Shown here: piece after piece, positions 1 through 10,148 of the stretch | Layout of the letters: each line of letters starts with the position of its first letter | Position numbering within the stretch: the stretch's first letter is position 1 | Source of the DNA: an uncultured Bacteroidales bacterium | Lineage (GTDB): Bacteria; Bacteroidota; Bacteroidia; Bacteroidales; WCHB1-69 | Assembly: GCA_937949745.1 (NCBI GenBank) | Contig: CALECM010000105.1 | Coordinates: 91,110 to 155,109, forward strand | Reading direction: 5' to 3' | DNA length: 64,000 nt | The notes under the pieces: model-generated | Seen by the model: only the letters and a program-made list of their open reading frames with translations | Database searches by the model: none | What the model was told of the DNA's origin: nothing | Made by a program: the position numbers and the translations under genes

Positions 1-827
1 TATTTTATCTCTGTTTACAATCCATAACCTCCTATTTATTTGAAACCCACGATACTATTTGTGAAGGAGAGACTTACCATTTCAGGGGAATGGAAATCTC
101 AACCGGCGGGATTTACGAGGATAATTTTATCACGACTAACGGATGCGACAGTAATTACAAATTAATTTTAGTCGTTAATCCTTCTTACGATACCCTCATT
201 GAAGACCATATCTGTATCGGAAAGCACTACCGCAGAAACGGCTTTGACCTTCCACCTCATCCTTTACCGGGAAATTACGAATACCTTAAAAATTTAAAAA
301 CCGAAAGAGGTTGCGACAGTGTGATCGCATTAAAACTTTATATTCCGGAAACAACGGTGAACATAGAAGTAGACGGAGATCTTTGCGAGGACGGATATTC
401 TGTACTGACCGCCCATACGTCCAATTCAAATATTTTATGGAATACCGGTGAAAGCACTCCTGTTATCGAAATAGTGAGGCCGGGTAAATATTCCGTGACG
501 GTGGAAGAAAATGAATGCCTCGCTATAGATACGGTATCCATAGAAGGATGCCCTTTCAAACTTTATTTTCCCAATGCCATTTCCCCAAGGGACGTAAACG
601 GGATTAATGATTACTTCTGTTTATCCAGCACGGACCACATTGCTATTTTCGACATTACCATCTACAACCGTTGGGGAAATGTGGTTTTCTTCTCTGCTGA
701 TGCAAATTTTCGTTGGGACGGTTCTTTCCGGGGAAGGGTTTTACCGGGAGTGTATACTTACATTATCCGTATAAAAACTACGGAGGGACCAGGCTATCAT
801 TACAAAGGCAGTATTACGGTTCTATAA
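1..827 (+). CDS. T9SS type B sorting-domain protein (5'-truncated)
   Basis: The frame is open to the left edge of the window, so this is the C-terminal part of a larger secreted protein; an internal ATG at 90 is not a convincing start. Two short segments resemble each other (CEGETYHFRGME and CIGKHYRRNGFD, each soon followed by a GCDS motif), as in repeated ligand-binding modules of Bacteroidetes cell-surface proteins. The last ~85 residues (FPNAISPRDVNGINDYF, IYNRWGNVVF, WDGSFRGRVLPGVYTYII) match the gliding-motility-associated C-terminal domain, the type B sorting signal recognised by the type IX secretion system. The protein is therefore expected to be exported through the outer membrane. 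Its stop codon lies 14 bp inside the convergent tamB gene. The substrate or function of the missing N-terminal part cannot be stated. Confidence 0.85.
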   Translation, partial: FYLCLQSITSYLFETHDTICEGETYHFRGMEISTGGIYEDNFITTNGCDSNYKLILVVNPSYDTLIEDHICIGKHYRRNGFDLPPHPLPGNYEYLKNLKTERGCDSVIALKLYIPETTVNIEVDGDLCEDGYSVLTAHTSNSNILWNTGESTPVIEIVRPGKYSVTVEENECLAIDTVSIEGCPFKLYFPNAISPRDVNGINDYFCLSSTDHIAIFDITIYNRWGNVVFFSADANFRWDGSFRGRVLPGVYTYIIRIKTTEGPGYHYKGSITVL

Positions 828-3800
828 TGTTATCGCGTTTTGCGGATTTTTTAGCTTTCTTTTTATTTTTCCGCCTGAAAGAATCAAGAATATCTTTCCC
901 GTTATTAAATTCCTGCTTGTATACCAGCGCTACACCGGCCGCTCCGTTATTCCGTTGTCCTATATAATCGGATACCAGATATTCGTCATTGGAAACAAAA
1001 GCTTTAAGTCGCCAGTTCCCCGGTTCATTAAGCAGGAATTCGATACTGAAATCCCCGATAAAATTGTTGTAATTCTCTTCCGTAGATCCTTCCGCATAAC
1101 CGAGATTGGTTTGCAGGATAATCCGGTCGTTCCAAACCGGTATAGAGGCATTTATGCTATATTCCTGTTCATTTTCCCGTCCCATATTACGCATATTGAA
1201 ACCCAACTCTCCATATTTAAATTGTTGTGAAAGGAAATTACTAACCACGTTGGATAACATTTCCGAACCTGCATCGGTACCGATGGTCGTAATCTGGTCA
1301 CGGGTGAGATCGTTATCCACGGTAAATTTCGACATAAGGAACAGTGAAAAGAATTGGCGCGCGGCACTTCCTTCGTTAGAAGCGTCGATCGCGATATTAA
1401 GACGGGCATTATCTTCCGCACTCGCGTTGGGCAGTTCGAAAGAGAATCCGATACTCGGCATCATCAGACTTCCGCTCAGGTTGATATAGGCATTGACCGG
1501 AGCTCTTCTTGTGGAAGCTTCCGGAATGATCTCATTTAACGGGGCAGTGGTCTTATACAAGGCTTGTGCGTCTATCTCCGAATTATCAACAGGACCGTTA
1601 AAATGGATCGTACCGCCGGGTACAATGTCAAATTTGGCATTCAATAAAACGTCACGCAATGACATGGCGAATTTTCCCGATACGATCGAGAGTATCCCGG
1701 CAAGGTTCAATCCGGCTTCATCCTGGTAGCTAAGTTGCAGGATACCGTCGGCCCGGGCCGTCAGGGAGCCTCCAATAGAGGGATCCAGGTCAAGCTGGAC
1801 TTCCGCATCCTTATTAAGTTGGAAAACAAAATCAAAATCCAGTGCCGTACTCGTATTTTCCGCATCCTGATTCTTACGGGCTGCCCGTTGGGATTGGTCC
1901 ACTTTAAAACGGATACCTTCACTCTCAAATACCCGTTCGGAAAAAGTAACGGGCAGAAATAATTTAGTACCGGGCAGGGTAGTTAAGTTGGTTCCTCTAA
2001 AAGATAAATTCTCCGTATTCCCGATAATGGAGACATTTCCTGAAACAAAACCGGTACCGTAGAAAGGCGAATCGGTTTGTTTCGGCGAATTGAGTACCAA
2101 TAAACGATCGGTGGCTATGGCCAGATCCAATTCAAAATTTTTAAACTTCTGATGATGTACGTATCCGGTCAGCCGTCCACGGTTCCCATGTATATCCGAC
2201 AAGATAATATCCGGAAATTCAATTCCTTTCTGATTGAAATATATTTCCTGATTATTCAGGCTGTAGACCGTATTCAATGGTTTTATACCTAACTCTCCGT
2301 TGTGGACCGTAACTTTACCGTCGAAATAGGTAGAATCGGGATTCGCGATAAAAGAAATCTCACCGGAAGCGTAACCGGAAACCTCATGGCTGAAAGAAGC
2401 CAGAAAAGGTGATAGGAAACCTATCCGTAAAGTATCGATATTAGCCTTAATATCCAGCGATCTTTTATCCACATGATAAAAACCGCTGAGATTTGCCAAT
2501 TTAAGGGCTTCATCGTTATAGTTTCTCAGGTTATAATTTTCGATAACAGCCGAATTGAGTGTCCTCTCACGGGAGAATAATCCGCCGCTAAAACCGATGG
2601 AAGCCCCACCGGGTGCCGCTGCCGAAAGAAAAAGATTCCCGAAATATTCCTCATTGAACATAAAATCGCTGACAAGTAATTTTCCGGTAACCATCCTTTT
2701 ATTATTCCAGGATGATAACCTGACTTTCGCCGAAATATCTCCTCCGAAACTCAAATTAATATTTTCAGCGAAAGTATTAAAAGGCGAAAGGTCGACATTC
2801 GTGATGTTCACATTCAGATCGTCATTCTTTTGAAATGAAAATACACCGTCTACACTTAGCCGGCTGATTCCGGATTCCAGAATCACATTATCGAAATCGA
2901 TATGGTCGGACCTGAAATGGACCAGATGATCCCGGTTAAATTGCCAGCGAATGTTTTTTATATCGATCAAAGACCTTGCGATCCGTAGTTGTATATCATC
3001 TTTATTATTGGCATCCACAATACCGGAAAGATAAGAAATACCGTCCGAAATCGAAGCGGGATTTCTCCATTGAAATCCGTAATAAATCTGATTGTTAACA
3101 AAAGCGGAACCTAAAGCGAGATGCGTAAAAACGATATTGTTCTTTTTCTGCGGGATCAGGATGCTGTCGGTTCTCAGAGTCAGCTGGAAAGCGGTGTCTA
3201 CCGCTTCCCTGCCCCGTACATTAAGGTTATGGACCTGCACTATATCTTTATAGCGGATACGACGGCTGTTGATCTCGAGGGTATCATTCCGGTCGGAACT
3301 CAGATAGATATTGCAGGTTGATGAAGGAGCTATGCGTAAACCCGGAACGAAAATCGACAATATATCCCTGGTCTGGAATGTTTCCACGTTCAACCGGAAA
3401 TAGGTCTCTTTATCCGGTAAAACGGTTTCTCCGGTAACGGCAATATTGTCATGAAATGCGGGAAATAAATTCGGGAAATAACGGTATCCCACCAATAATA
3501 AAGAATCTACAATTCCGTCCAGTTTATAGTTGGTTGTTAAAGTGGCATTCACAATACCCGAAGTGAGGATAAACTTATGAAGCCCGGAAGCCGTATTGAT
3601 AGCCGTTAACCTGATCCTTTCCCCGTCAACCCTTTTATCTTCGATCTTATAAGTAATACCGTCAACACCAAAAAAACCGTTGATGCCATCGATGCGCCTG
3701 CCGTTTACCATTAATTCCAGTGAATCGAACGAAATTTCGATTGACGGATTTTGCCGGACGAATAAAATCGCTTTGTCTATTCCCTGGGCCGAAGCAGAGT

Positions 3801-5439
3801 CAACTTCAGGCATATAGCGGACGATATTTCCCGGAGCAAAACGGTCGAAAGAGGCATAACTTTTAAAGTTGGGGACCGGTGTAGTCAAATCCATGATCCC
3901 TGTAAAACGGAAATTGATATTAGTATCGGCCGACACCACCTGGGCACTATATACCTTGCCGTCGATACTCCCGTTAATGGTCACATCATGCAAAGGATAA
4001 CCCAACAGGTCAAAACGGCTGATATTCCCATTTAGAGCAGCTTTGGCGGAAGCCAGTAATTTTTCCCCGTACCGGGGAGAGCCGGCGGTTCCTTTTATCC
4101 CGACGCCACCTGCCACCATACCCATGTATTTATATTCATCCAGTACACGACCCAGATTAAACCCGGGTGTGGAAATTTTTCCCCTGTATTGCAATCTTTT
4201 CCCGACCTCATCCACCTTAAAATCCACCATGGCATTGCCTGCATCCGTATGGACCTTCAACTGAGTTTCAAAATGGGTCAGTTGTCCCGAATAAAAACCG
4301 CTTACACTGGCATTCTTTATATTCATAACCTGCTCCGGAAGGGATATGGTATTACCGCGAGGCAGGGTAAAATGCGTCAGCTCTTCGAAGTTTACAGCGG
4401 CATTATCGATATCGAGATCCATATATACATTACGAATATCCGTGATATTGGCTAATCGCATATCTCCGGCAAAGGAAGTTTTCCGTCCGTAGCGGACCAG
4501 AAAATTTTTAATATCCAGATTATTTACGGGTCCCCTGATATTCCCGGCGATGACTATTTTCTCCCGCATTCCGTCGATAGCGGGAGCAAAGGCGGCCACG
4601 TCGTCCATATCCAGTATGGAAGGACTGATATCGGCTACGATCGAAACGCTATCCAGAAAAGAACCGTAACTTTTCCAGCTATCGTAATAAAAAGCCAAAT
4701 CCATGTAAAGAATACTCTGGGGCGTAACCAGGCGGGCATTATTAAAAAACAGATTACGTCCGTTGATCCTGAAATCGGCGGTAGCTTCCTTCAGGGAAAA
4801 GCCGGTGTACTGGTCGAAAGCGAGTTTGGTGATCTTGGCGGAAATATCATCCCCGTCAATATTGAAATCGCGCGAATAGAAATCAATATCGTTCAATTGA
4901 AAAAAGGCATAATCTATTTTACTGTCATCACCATGATTAACCCGTGTCTCATCATTGATCAATGTAAAACGGCTCTTCCGCAATGTAAGCCTGTCAGCCC
5001 GCAACACCAAAGGTTTGGGTTCCTCGCTTTTCATTTTCTGCGTCCATACCGAAATATTAAGGGATTCATCCCCTGCATATTTCCGTAATGTAACATCGGC
5101 TCCGTTAAATTGCAGATCGCCGAAAGAAAGCTTAAGGGGAGAAAACTGAACATTCCGGATACGGGTTTTTGCTTTATCTACCCGGATCATATCATTGTTA
5201 TGATGGTCTTTAATCACGAAACCGTCAATGACCAGCTTTAACGCCGGATTAAGATAGATCCGGTCAATGGAAATCTCGGTTTGCCAGTTATCGGAGAGCA
5301 TGACCGTTACTTTCCGTACCAGCGCATTTTGGACAGGCGGAATGAAGACAAGCGTTACCAGGATCAGGTCCAATGCAATCAATATCCCTAAAATCCAGAG
5401 AATAACGATTGCTATTTTTTTAGTAACTTTGCGTTTCAA
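814..5439 (-). CDS. tamB: TamB-like translocation/assembly protein (DUF490/AsmA-like)
   Basis: A 1541-residue protein with one N-terminal membrane helix (about residues 8-33, IAIVILWILGILIALDLI) followed by a very long beta-rich periplasmic region and a C-terminal DUF490/TamB domain (about 1150-1490; features such as SLRDVLLNAKFDIVPGGTI and a run of short beta strands). TamB-family proteins span the periplasm and are implicated in phospholipid transport to, and protein assembly in, the outer membrane. The length is typical of Bacteroidetes members. The C-terminus is very basic (RRKNKKKAKKSAKR). The gene is divergent from tsaD with only 17 bp between start codons, so the tsaD promoter lies inside its 5' end. 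Its 3' end overlaps the convergent upstream gene by 14 bp. Confidence 0.9.
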   Translation of the reverse strand: MKRKVTKKIAIVILWILGILIALDLILVTLVFIPPVQNALVRKVTVMLSDNWQTEISIDRIYLNPALKLVIDGFVIKDHHNNDMIRVDKAKTRIRNVQFSPLKLSFGDLQFNGADVTLRKYAGDESLNISVWTQKMKSEEPKPLVLRADRLTLRKSRFTLINDETRVNHGDDSKIDYAFFQLNDIDFYSRDFNIDGDDISAKITKLAFDQYTGFSLKEATADFRINGRNLFFNNARLVTPQSILYMDLAFYYDSWKSYGSFLDSVSIVADISPSILDMDDVAAFAPAIDGMREKIVIAGNIRGPVNNLDIKNFLVRYGRKTSFAGDMRLANITDIRNVYMDLDIDNAAVNFEELTHFTLPRGNTISLPEQVMNIKNASVSGFYSGQLTHFETQLKVHTDAGNAMVDFKVDEVGKRLQYRGKISTPGFNLGRVLDEYKYMGMVAGGVGIKGTAGSPRYGEKLLASAKAALNGNISRFDLLGYPLHDVTINGSIDGKVYSAQVVSADTNINFRFTGIMDLTTPVPNFKSYASFDRFAPGNIVRYMPEVDSASAQGIDKAILFVRQNPSIEISFDSLELMVNGRRIDGINGFFGVDGITYKIEDKRVDGERIRLTAINTASGLHKFILTSGIVNATLTTNYKLDGIVDSLLLVGYRYFPNLFPAFHDNIAVTGETVLPDKETYFRLNVETFQTRDILSIFVPGLRIAPSSTCNIYLSSDRNDTLEINSRRIRYKDIVQVHNLNVRGREAVDTAFQLTLRTDSILIPQKKNNIVFTHLALGSAFVNNQIYYGFQWRNPASISDGISYLSGIVDANNKDDIQLRIARSLIDIKNIRWQFNRDHLVHFRSDHIDFDNVILESGISRLSVDGVFSFQKNDDLNVNITNVDLSPFNTFAENINLSFGGDISAKVRLSSWNNKRMVTGKLLVSDFMFNEEYFGNLFLSAAAPGGASIGFSGGLFSRERTLNSAVIENYNLRNYNDEALKLANLSGFYHVDKRSLDIKANIDTLRIGFLSPFLASFSHEVSGYASGEISFIANPDSTYFDGKVTVHNGELGIKPLNTVYSLNNQEIYFNQKGIEFPDIILSDIHGNRGRLTGYVHHQKFKNFELDLAIATDRLLVLNSPKQTDSPFYGTGFVSGNVSIIGNTENLSFRGTNLTTLPGTKLFLPVTFSERVFESEGIRFKVDQSQRAARKNQDAENTSTALDFDFVFQLNKDAEVQLDLDPSIGGSLTARADGILQLSYQDEAGLNLAGILSIVSGKFAMSLRDVLLNAKFDIVPGGTIHFNGPVDNSEIDAQALYKTTAPLNEIIPEASTRRAPVNAYINLSGSLMMPSIGFSFELPNASAEDNARLNIAIDASNEGSAARQFFSLFLMSKFTVDNDLTRDQITTIGTDAGSEMLSNVVSNFLSQQFKYGELGFNMRNMGRENEQEYSINASIPVWNDRIILQTNLGYAEGSTEENYNNFIGDFSIEFLLNEPGNWRLKAFVSNDEYLVSDYIGQRNNGAAGVALVYKQEFNNGKDILDSFRRKNKKKAKKSAKRDNIIEP
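5424..5431 (+). promoter_or_regulatory. -7 element (TAACTTTG) for tsaD
   Basis: TAACTTTG fits the Bacteroidetes TAnnTTTG -7 consensus and sits 25 bp before the tsaD ATG, with a TTG about 20 bp upstream. It lies within the first codons of the divergent tamB gene, so transcription of the two genes may interfere. Confidence 0.5.
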
Positions 5440-5456
5440 TTTGCCTTCTTAAAATT

Positions 5457-6485
5457 ATGTCCTATTATATTCTGGGTATCGAATCTTCCTGCGATGACAC
5501 CTCTGCAGCCGTTTTACAAGGGACGACCATATTATCTAACGTTATCGCCGGTCAAAAAGTACATGCCGAATATGGCGGGGTTGTACCTGAATTAGCGTCA
5601 AGGGCACATCAACAGAATATTATCCCGGTTATAGATACGGCACTCAAACTTGCAAAAATAAGTAAAAATCAGTTATCCGCCATTGCGTATACGAATGGTC
5701 CGGGTTTACTGGGATCCTTGCTGGTAGGAAGTTCTTTTGCCAAAGCAATGGCTTATTGCCTGAACATTCCTTTACTGGAAATCGATCATCTTCAGGCACA
5801 TGTACTGGCGATCTTTGCCGATAAACCCGGGGAAGAAAAACCCAAACCGCAATTTCCGTTCCTGTGCCTTACCGTTTCCGGAGGCCATACCCAGATCCTG
5901 AAAGTAAACAGCTATTCCGATATGGAACTTTTGGGCGGAACAATCGATGATGCGGCAGGAGAGGCTTTCGATAAAGCCGCTAAAATACTGGGACTCTCAT
6001 ATCCCGGTGGACCTGTAATCGACAAACTGGCCCGGAACGGCGATCCCCACCGTTTTTCATTTTCCACTGCTCATCTTTCCGGGATCCGTTACAGTTTCAG
6101 TGGTTTGAAAACCTCTTTCCTCTATTTTGTACGGGATAATTTAAAAAGCAATCCCTGTTTTATTGAAGAGAATATCCATGATCTGGCCGCTTCCATACAA
6201 TATGCCATTATCTCTTCCCTTACCGATAAAATGAAAGAAGTATTCAGGCAATATGACTGTAAGGACGTAGCTATCGCCGGAGGTGTTTCCGCTAATTCGG
6301 GATTGAGAGATGCGATGCAGGACCTGGCCGGACGATACCAACGCCGGCTTTTTCTTCCGCAGTTAGACCTGACGACCGACAATGCCGCTATGATCGCATT
6401 ATGCGGTTATTTCAAGATGCTTGATCATGATTATTCTTCGATATCGGCTACACCTTATTCGTCAGCGCGGCAGCCCCTAAAATAG
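5457..6485 (+). CDS. tsaD: tRNA N6-adenosine threonylcarbamoyltransferase TsaD
   Basis: 342 residues, normal for the Kae1/TsaD/Gcp family. The protein opens with GIESSCDDTSAAV and carries the metal-binding histidines in HLQAHVLAI (about residues 110-118), the phosphate-binding LTVSGGHTQI and a C-terminal GGVSANSGLR. TsaD transfers the threonylcarbamoyl group from TC-AMP to A37 of ANN-decoding tRNAs, working with TsaB; a tsaB homologue lies at 53.2-53.9 kb in this window. The ATG at 5457 immediately precedes the conserved N-terminus. The 3' end overlaps the convergent ROK kinase by 38 bp. Confidence 0.97.
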   Translation: MSYYILGIESSCDDTSAAVLQGTTILSNVIAGQKVHAEYGGVVPELASRAHQQNIIPVIDTALKLAKISKNQLSAIAYTNGPGLLGSLLVGSSFAKAMAYCLNIPLLEIDHLQAHVLAIFADKPGEEKPKPQFPFLCLTVSGGHTQILKVNSYSDMELLGGTIDDAAGEAFDKAAKILGLSYPGGPVIDKLARNGDPHRFSFSTAHLSGIRYSFSGLKTSFLYFVRDNLKSNPCFIEENIHDLAASIQYAIISSLTDKMKEVFRQYDCKDVAIAGGVSANSGLRDAMQDLAGRYQRRLFLPQLDLTTDNAAMIALCGYFKMLDHDYSSISATPYSSARQPLK

Positions 6486-7392
6486 CAGCTTCATTTTCAT
6501 TAAGATGAGAAAGGATGATCCTTACTTTATTTTTATAAATAAAAAGAAGGTTTTCTTCAAAAGACTTTTGTATTGGTTTTAGCAACAAGTCACCTGCCTT
6601 TACCGGTCCACCCATCAGGAAAATAGCTTCGGGAGAAGTATAAGCTACCGCATTAGCCAGTGCCACACCTAAAATTTCGCCGGTAATCCGGAAAGTTTTG
6701 CGGGCTATCTCGTCCCCGTTAAGCGCCAATGCGGCAATATATTTACTGCTGATAGAATTTTCATCTTCCGGAACAAAATTTCCACCGTATTTCTTCTTCA
6801 TTAATTCTATGAAAGTCTTCTTAATACCTCCGGATGAAGTATACTGTTCCAGGCATCCCTTGCGACCGCAATTACATGAACGTCCGCCCGGATATATAAT
6901 CACATGCCCCAGTTCGCCCGCATATCCGTCGTGTCCGTATACCAGTTTGCCGTTTACCACAATACCGCTGCCTACTCCGGTACCCAGGGTGATCATAATG
7001 AAATCTTTCATTTCTTTAGCGCCTCCGTATACCAGCTCGCCGAAAGCGGCGGCATTGGCATCATTAGTAACCACGACCGGAACATTGATCCTTTCCCGGA
7101 TCATATCCCGCAGGTTCACCTCTCCTTTAAAATTCAAATTTACGGCATTATCGATACGGCCCGTATAATAATTTCCGTTGGGGACTCCTATGCCGATACC
7201 CGTGACCTCCTTAATGCCGTTAATTTCCATCAGCTCAAGAATAGCCTCTGCCAGATGATCCACATAAGGACCGGGATCCCCGTATTGTGACGTCGATATC
7301 CGGGAACCGGCTATACATTTGCCTTCTCCGTTGACCAGCCCTATATCGGTATTAGTACCTCCGATATCCACACCAATAGAAAAAGGTTTCAT
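6448..7392 (-). CDS. ROK family sugar kinase (glucokinase-like)
   Basis: 314 residues. It starts with the ATP-binding motif GVDIGGTNTDIGL, has the DxG(T/A)GxG loop TLGTGVGSGI, and carries the ROK zinc signature as C-N-C-G-R-K-G-C-L-E-Q (about residues 177-187). The active-site aspartate is in VVTNDANAAA. ROK kinases phosphorylate glucose, N-acetylmannosamine, N-acetylglucosamine or related sugars in the cytoplasm; the exact substrate cannot be read from the sequence. Its ATG overlaps the DUF5103 stop (ATGA-type, 4 bp), so the two genes are translationally coupled, with DUF5103 first. The 3' end overlaps tsaD. Confidence 0.9.
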   Translation of the reverse strand: MKPFSIGVDIGGTNTDIGLVNGEGKCIAGSRISTSQYGDPGPYVDHLAEAILELMEINGIKEVTGIGIGVPNGNYYTGRIDNAVNLNFKGEVNLRDMIRERINVPVVVTNDANAAAFGELVYGGAKEMKDFIMITLGTGVGSGIVVNGKLVYGHDGYAGELGHVIIYPGGRSCNCGRKGCLEQYTSSGGIKKTFIELMKKKYGGNFVPEDENSISSKYIAALALNGDEIARKTFRITGEILGVALANAVAYTSPEAIFLMGGPVKAGDLLLKPIQKSFEENLLFIYKNKVRIILSHLNENEAAILGAAALTNKV

Positions 7393-8660
7393 TGCGCTAT
7401 ATTTAAATAAGTGACTCCGACCAATTTATCATACAAACCGTTTTCGTCCTGTAAATAAATAAGTACGGTATATTCGTTCTGGGTTTGCCAGTGATTCCCT
7501 TCAATATAGGTCTCGTCAATCGTATCGGTTCCGTTCTTAACGTACACATACTGATAATTGTAATAACCCTGTTTAAGATAGAGCGCCGCTTCCCAGTAAT
7601 TATTGACGGGATTATAGGATAATTTAGCATCTTTCCGGATATTCCAGTCCGTAAGTTCCCCGAATACGTAAATATCCCCACCCTGAAATTCAAAATCCGG
7701 ACGTAAGGCGAAATGAGTCATGGCATAATCTTCACGGTTCTGGCCCGGAAAATCGTTATTCCTGAAATAACAACGCCCTTTCAGGGTCGTATTGGTTTCA
7801 TAAGCGCCGAAGGGACGGGCTTTATCTTCCATAATATAGGCCTGATTAACGCCGTCGGTGTATCCGAGAGATACGATCCTGTTACCGTTATAGCGTAAAC
7901 TACTGATATCGAAAGTTCTAAATTCTGCACCACCGTTCATAACATTTTCGTTATTATCATAATCAAAACTATATTCGCCGGGTACACCCGATCTGTATTT
8001 CAGTCCGATAATGGCATTATCCCATCTGCCGTTCTGCATGATCGTAGCATTCAGGTATTGGGCGGGATTCCGGATGGAATAACTACCGCTGTTCACTACA
8101 AAATCTATTTCCTGTTTGGTGAACATATATTGTATGTCCGTCGCGGCGTGTACATTTCCCGAAATACCCACCTGTACCGGTTCCACGATCATCATCCTTC
8201 TGGTTAAAACCGGGTTATCCTGGTTGTCATCGTAAACAAAGAGAATATAATTTCCTGATTTGGTTACTCTCATCTGATTCGTGGGAAATAATAATTCATA
8301 ATGCGTATAAGATTGTATGGTATTAAAAGAATAGGAGTAATCGGTAATCTCATCTTCCATAAAGCCATCCAGGTATTCTATAGGATTGAGGTCGGTAGGT
8401 TTCCAGTCGTGAGTACAATGAATGAGCGTATATTTAAGATAGCGGGATTCATTGGTGATATCATCGAAGGAAAGCCGTAACAAATCTTCACCGTTTAACT
8501 TTATGATCGGCTGACCTAAATCGGAATCATTGACATTCAATTTGATGCTTTTAATTCCGGGAACATAAATGGCATTATCCGGTTTTATATTCCCGGGAAT
8601 TTGTGAAATGGCATTGTAAAAGCAACCCATCACCCATAACAAGAGTATTATCTTTCTCAT
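7389..8660 (-). CDS. DUF5103 family secreted protein
   Basis: 423 residues with a signal peptide (MRKIILLLWVMGCFYNAISQ) and a beta-rich body matching the Bacteroidetes-specific DUF5103 family: an N-terminal Ig-like/beta-sandwich region and a C-terminal domain with FELTDWN-like and AALYLKQGYYNYQYVY strands that resembles a carbohydrate-binding (CBM48/E-set) fold. The cellular role of the family is not established. It forms a two-gene operon with the downstream ROK kinase (4-bp overlap), which hints at a link to sugar or envelope metabolism but does not prove it. Confidence 0.8.
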   Translation of the reverse strand: MRKIILLLWVMGCFYNAISQIPGNIKPDNAIYVPGIKSIKLNVNDSDLGQPIIKLNGEDLLRLSFDDITNESRYLKYTLIHCTHDWKPTDLNPIEYLDGFMEDEITDYSYSFNTIQSYTHYELLFPTNQMRVTKSGNYILFVYDDNQDNPVLTRRMMIVEPVQVGISGNVHAATDIQYMFTKQEIDFVVNSGSYSIRNPAQYLNATIMQNGRWDNAIIGLKYRSGVPGEYSFDYDNNENVMNGGAEFRTFDISSLRYNGNRIVSLGYTDGVNQAYIMEDKARPFGAYETNTTLKGRCYFRNNDFPGQNREDYAMTHFALRPDFEFQGGDIYVFGELTDWNIRKDAKLSYNPVNNYWEAALYLKQGYYNYQYVYVKNGTDTIDETYIEGNHWQTQNEYTVLIYLQDENGLYDKLVGVTYLNIAQ

Positions 8661-8844
8661 AAAATACTATAAATTAATTTCTTAATGATTTCTTTCCATT
8701 AAGGCGCTTCGGATTTCAAATATAATCTTTTTTATTTACTTCTAATTAACACAATTTTATACCCTTATTGATCTTTAATTTAAAAATCAATTCTGATGTA
8801 AAATTCCGTTAAATACTCATTCATAACACCTGACAAAAAAAATG

Positions 8845-8852
8845 TATTTTTG
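8845..8852 (+). promoter_or_regulatory. -7 element (TATTTTTG) for the SRPBCC-lptB operon
   Basis: A perfect TATTTTTG followed by CAGCC lies 19 bp before the ATG at 8871, in an AT-rich 210-bp divergent intergenic region. Confidence 0.6.
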
Positions 8853-8870
8853 CAGCCTAAAGAAAAATAG

Positions 8871-9269
8871 ATGAAAGTAAACAGCCAAAAAGAAACCGTT
8901 TTCGCCGCGGCTCCTAAAATTTTTTCCTTAATCACCAATTGTAAAAATTTCGGGGAATTTCTTCCGGATCAAATAGAAAACTGGGAAGCAGGAGATGATT
9001 ATTGTACATTCTCTTTTCAGGGCCTTATCACCTTAACATTGAGGATCGTGGAAAAAGAGGAATTTTCCAAAGTGGTTTACCGCGCGGAAAACACCCAGAA
9101 TATCCCGGTAACTTTTACCATCCAAATCGAAGACCTGGGCGAAGAATGCCTTATATGGATAGACTCCGAAATGGACCTGCCCATTTATTTACAGGGTATG
9201 GTGAAAAAAACTTTCCAGAAATTTGTGGATGCCATTGTATTAAAGATCAAAATCGAGGCTGAAAAATAA
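8871..9269 (+). CDS. SRPBCC-like (polyketide cyclase/START-fold) protein
   Basis: 132 residues, soluble, no signal peptide. The pattern of an N-terminal strand with '[21 protein letters not shown]', a middle set of antiparallel strands and a C-terminal amphipathic helix ([20 protein letters not shown]) fits the SRPBCC/START fold seen in small Bacteroidetes proteins of unknown ligand. It sits 5 bp upstream of lptB and is almost certainly co-transcribed with it, so a role connected to lipid handling is possible, but this is inference from position only. Confidence 0.65.
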   Translation: MKVNSQKETVFAAAPKIFSLITNCKNFGEFLPDQIENWEAGDDYCTFSFQGLITLTLRIVEKEEFSKVVYRAENTQNIPVTFTIQIEDLGEECLIWIDSEMDLPIYLQGMVKKTFQKFVDAIVLKIKIEAEK

Positions 9270-9274
9270 TTATC

Positions 9275-10006
9275 ATGAAAGGCAGGATCAGAACCGAGAA
9301 ATTAATCAAAAAATATAAAAACCGTACGGTCGTGAACGACGTCTCTTTCGAGGTGGAACAAGGAGAGATCGTAGGACTTCTCGGACCTAACGGAGCCGGA
9401 AAAACCACCTCCTTCTATATGATCGTGGGACTTATCAAACCTTTCTCCGGCGAAATCTTCCTGAACGAAGAAAACATTACGAACCTCCCTATGTATAAAA
9501 GGGCAAAACTCGGAATCGCTTACCTGCCACAGGAAGCTTCCGTATTCCGTAACATGAGTGTGGAAGACAATATCAAAGCCATTCTGGAATTCACCGACCT
9601 TACCAAAGCGGAACAAAAGGATAAACTGGAAAGCCTCATCAGTGAATTCAATATTCAGAAAGTGCGTAAGAATATGGGGAACAACCTTTCAGGTGGAGAG
9701 CGGAGGCGGACGGAAATCGCACGATGCCTAGCTACCAATCCGAAATTTATATTGCTGGACGAACCTTTTGCCGGCGTGGATCCTATTGCGGTAGAAGATA
9801 TTCAGAATATCGTAAGCAAGTTGAAAGAAAAGAATATCGGCATTTTGATTACCGACCACAATGTACATGAAACTCTTTCAATCACAGATCGTTCCTATCT
9901 TCTTTTCGAAGGCCGTATTTTAAAATCGGGAACCTCCGAGGAACTGGCCGCTGACGATTATGTTAAAAAAATATATCTGGGTAAGAATTTCGAATTGCGG
10001 AAATGA
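9275..10006 (+). CDS. lptB: LPS export ABC transporter ATP-binding protein LptB
   Basis: 243 residues, the usual LptB length. Walker [14 protein letters not shown] (about residues 36-48), Q-loop [17 protein letters not shown], signature [13 protein letters not shown] (about 140-152), Walker [13 protein letters not shown] and the switch histidine in [10 protein letters not shown] are all intact. The ERRRTEIAR form of the signature and the FAGVDP motif are characteristic of LptB rather than other ABC ATPases. It powers extraction of lipopolysaccharide from the inner membrane with LptFG, which are not in this window. It is the second gene of a two-gene unit. Confidence 0.95.
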   Translation: MKGRIRTEKLIKKYKNRTVVNDVSFEVEQGEIVGLLGPNGAGKTTSFYMIVGLIKPFSGEIFLNEENITNLPMYKRAKLGIAYLPQEASVFRNMSVEDNIKAILEFTDLTKAEQKDKLESLISEFNIQKVRKNMGNNLSGGERRRTEIARCLATNPKFILLDEPFAGVDPIAVEDIQNIVSKLKEKNIGILITDHNVHETLSITDRSYLLFEGRILKSGTSEELAADDYVKKIYLGKNFELRK

Positions 10007-10078
10007 CAATAAAAAATATTAAATATCAGAGACTTATTACATTAGTGGAATTATTTTTGCTGGGATAATATTTTTGTA

Positions 10079-10086
10079 TATATTTG
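10079..10086 (+). promoter_or_regulatory. -7 element (TATATTTG) for secDF
   Basis: TATATTTG, with a TTTTTGC at about 10054-10060 suitably spaced as a -33 element. It leaves a leader of roughly 60 nt before the secDF ATG. Confidence 0.55.
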
Positions 10087-10148
10087 CAGGCTTAAAAAAA
10101 ATCAATTGAGAATAAAATAGAATATTAATAATCAAATAGATAAAAAAA

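Noticed and set aside
1106..1489. Long frames on the + strand opposite tamB
   Set aside because: Shadows of the 1541-residue tamB frame, with no start context and no recognisable domain.
6698..7290. Two overlapping + strand frames of 156 and 128 residues
   Set aside because: Antisense to the ROK kinase with proline/serine-rich composition typical of shadow translation.
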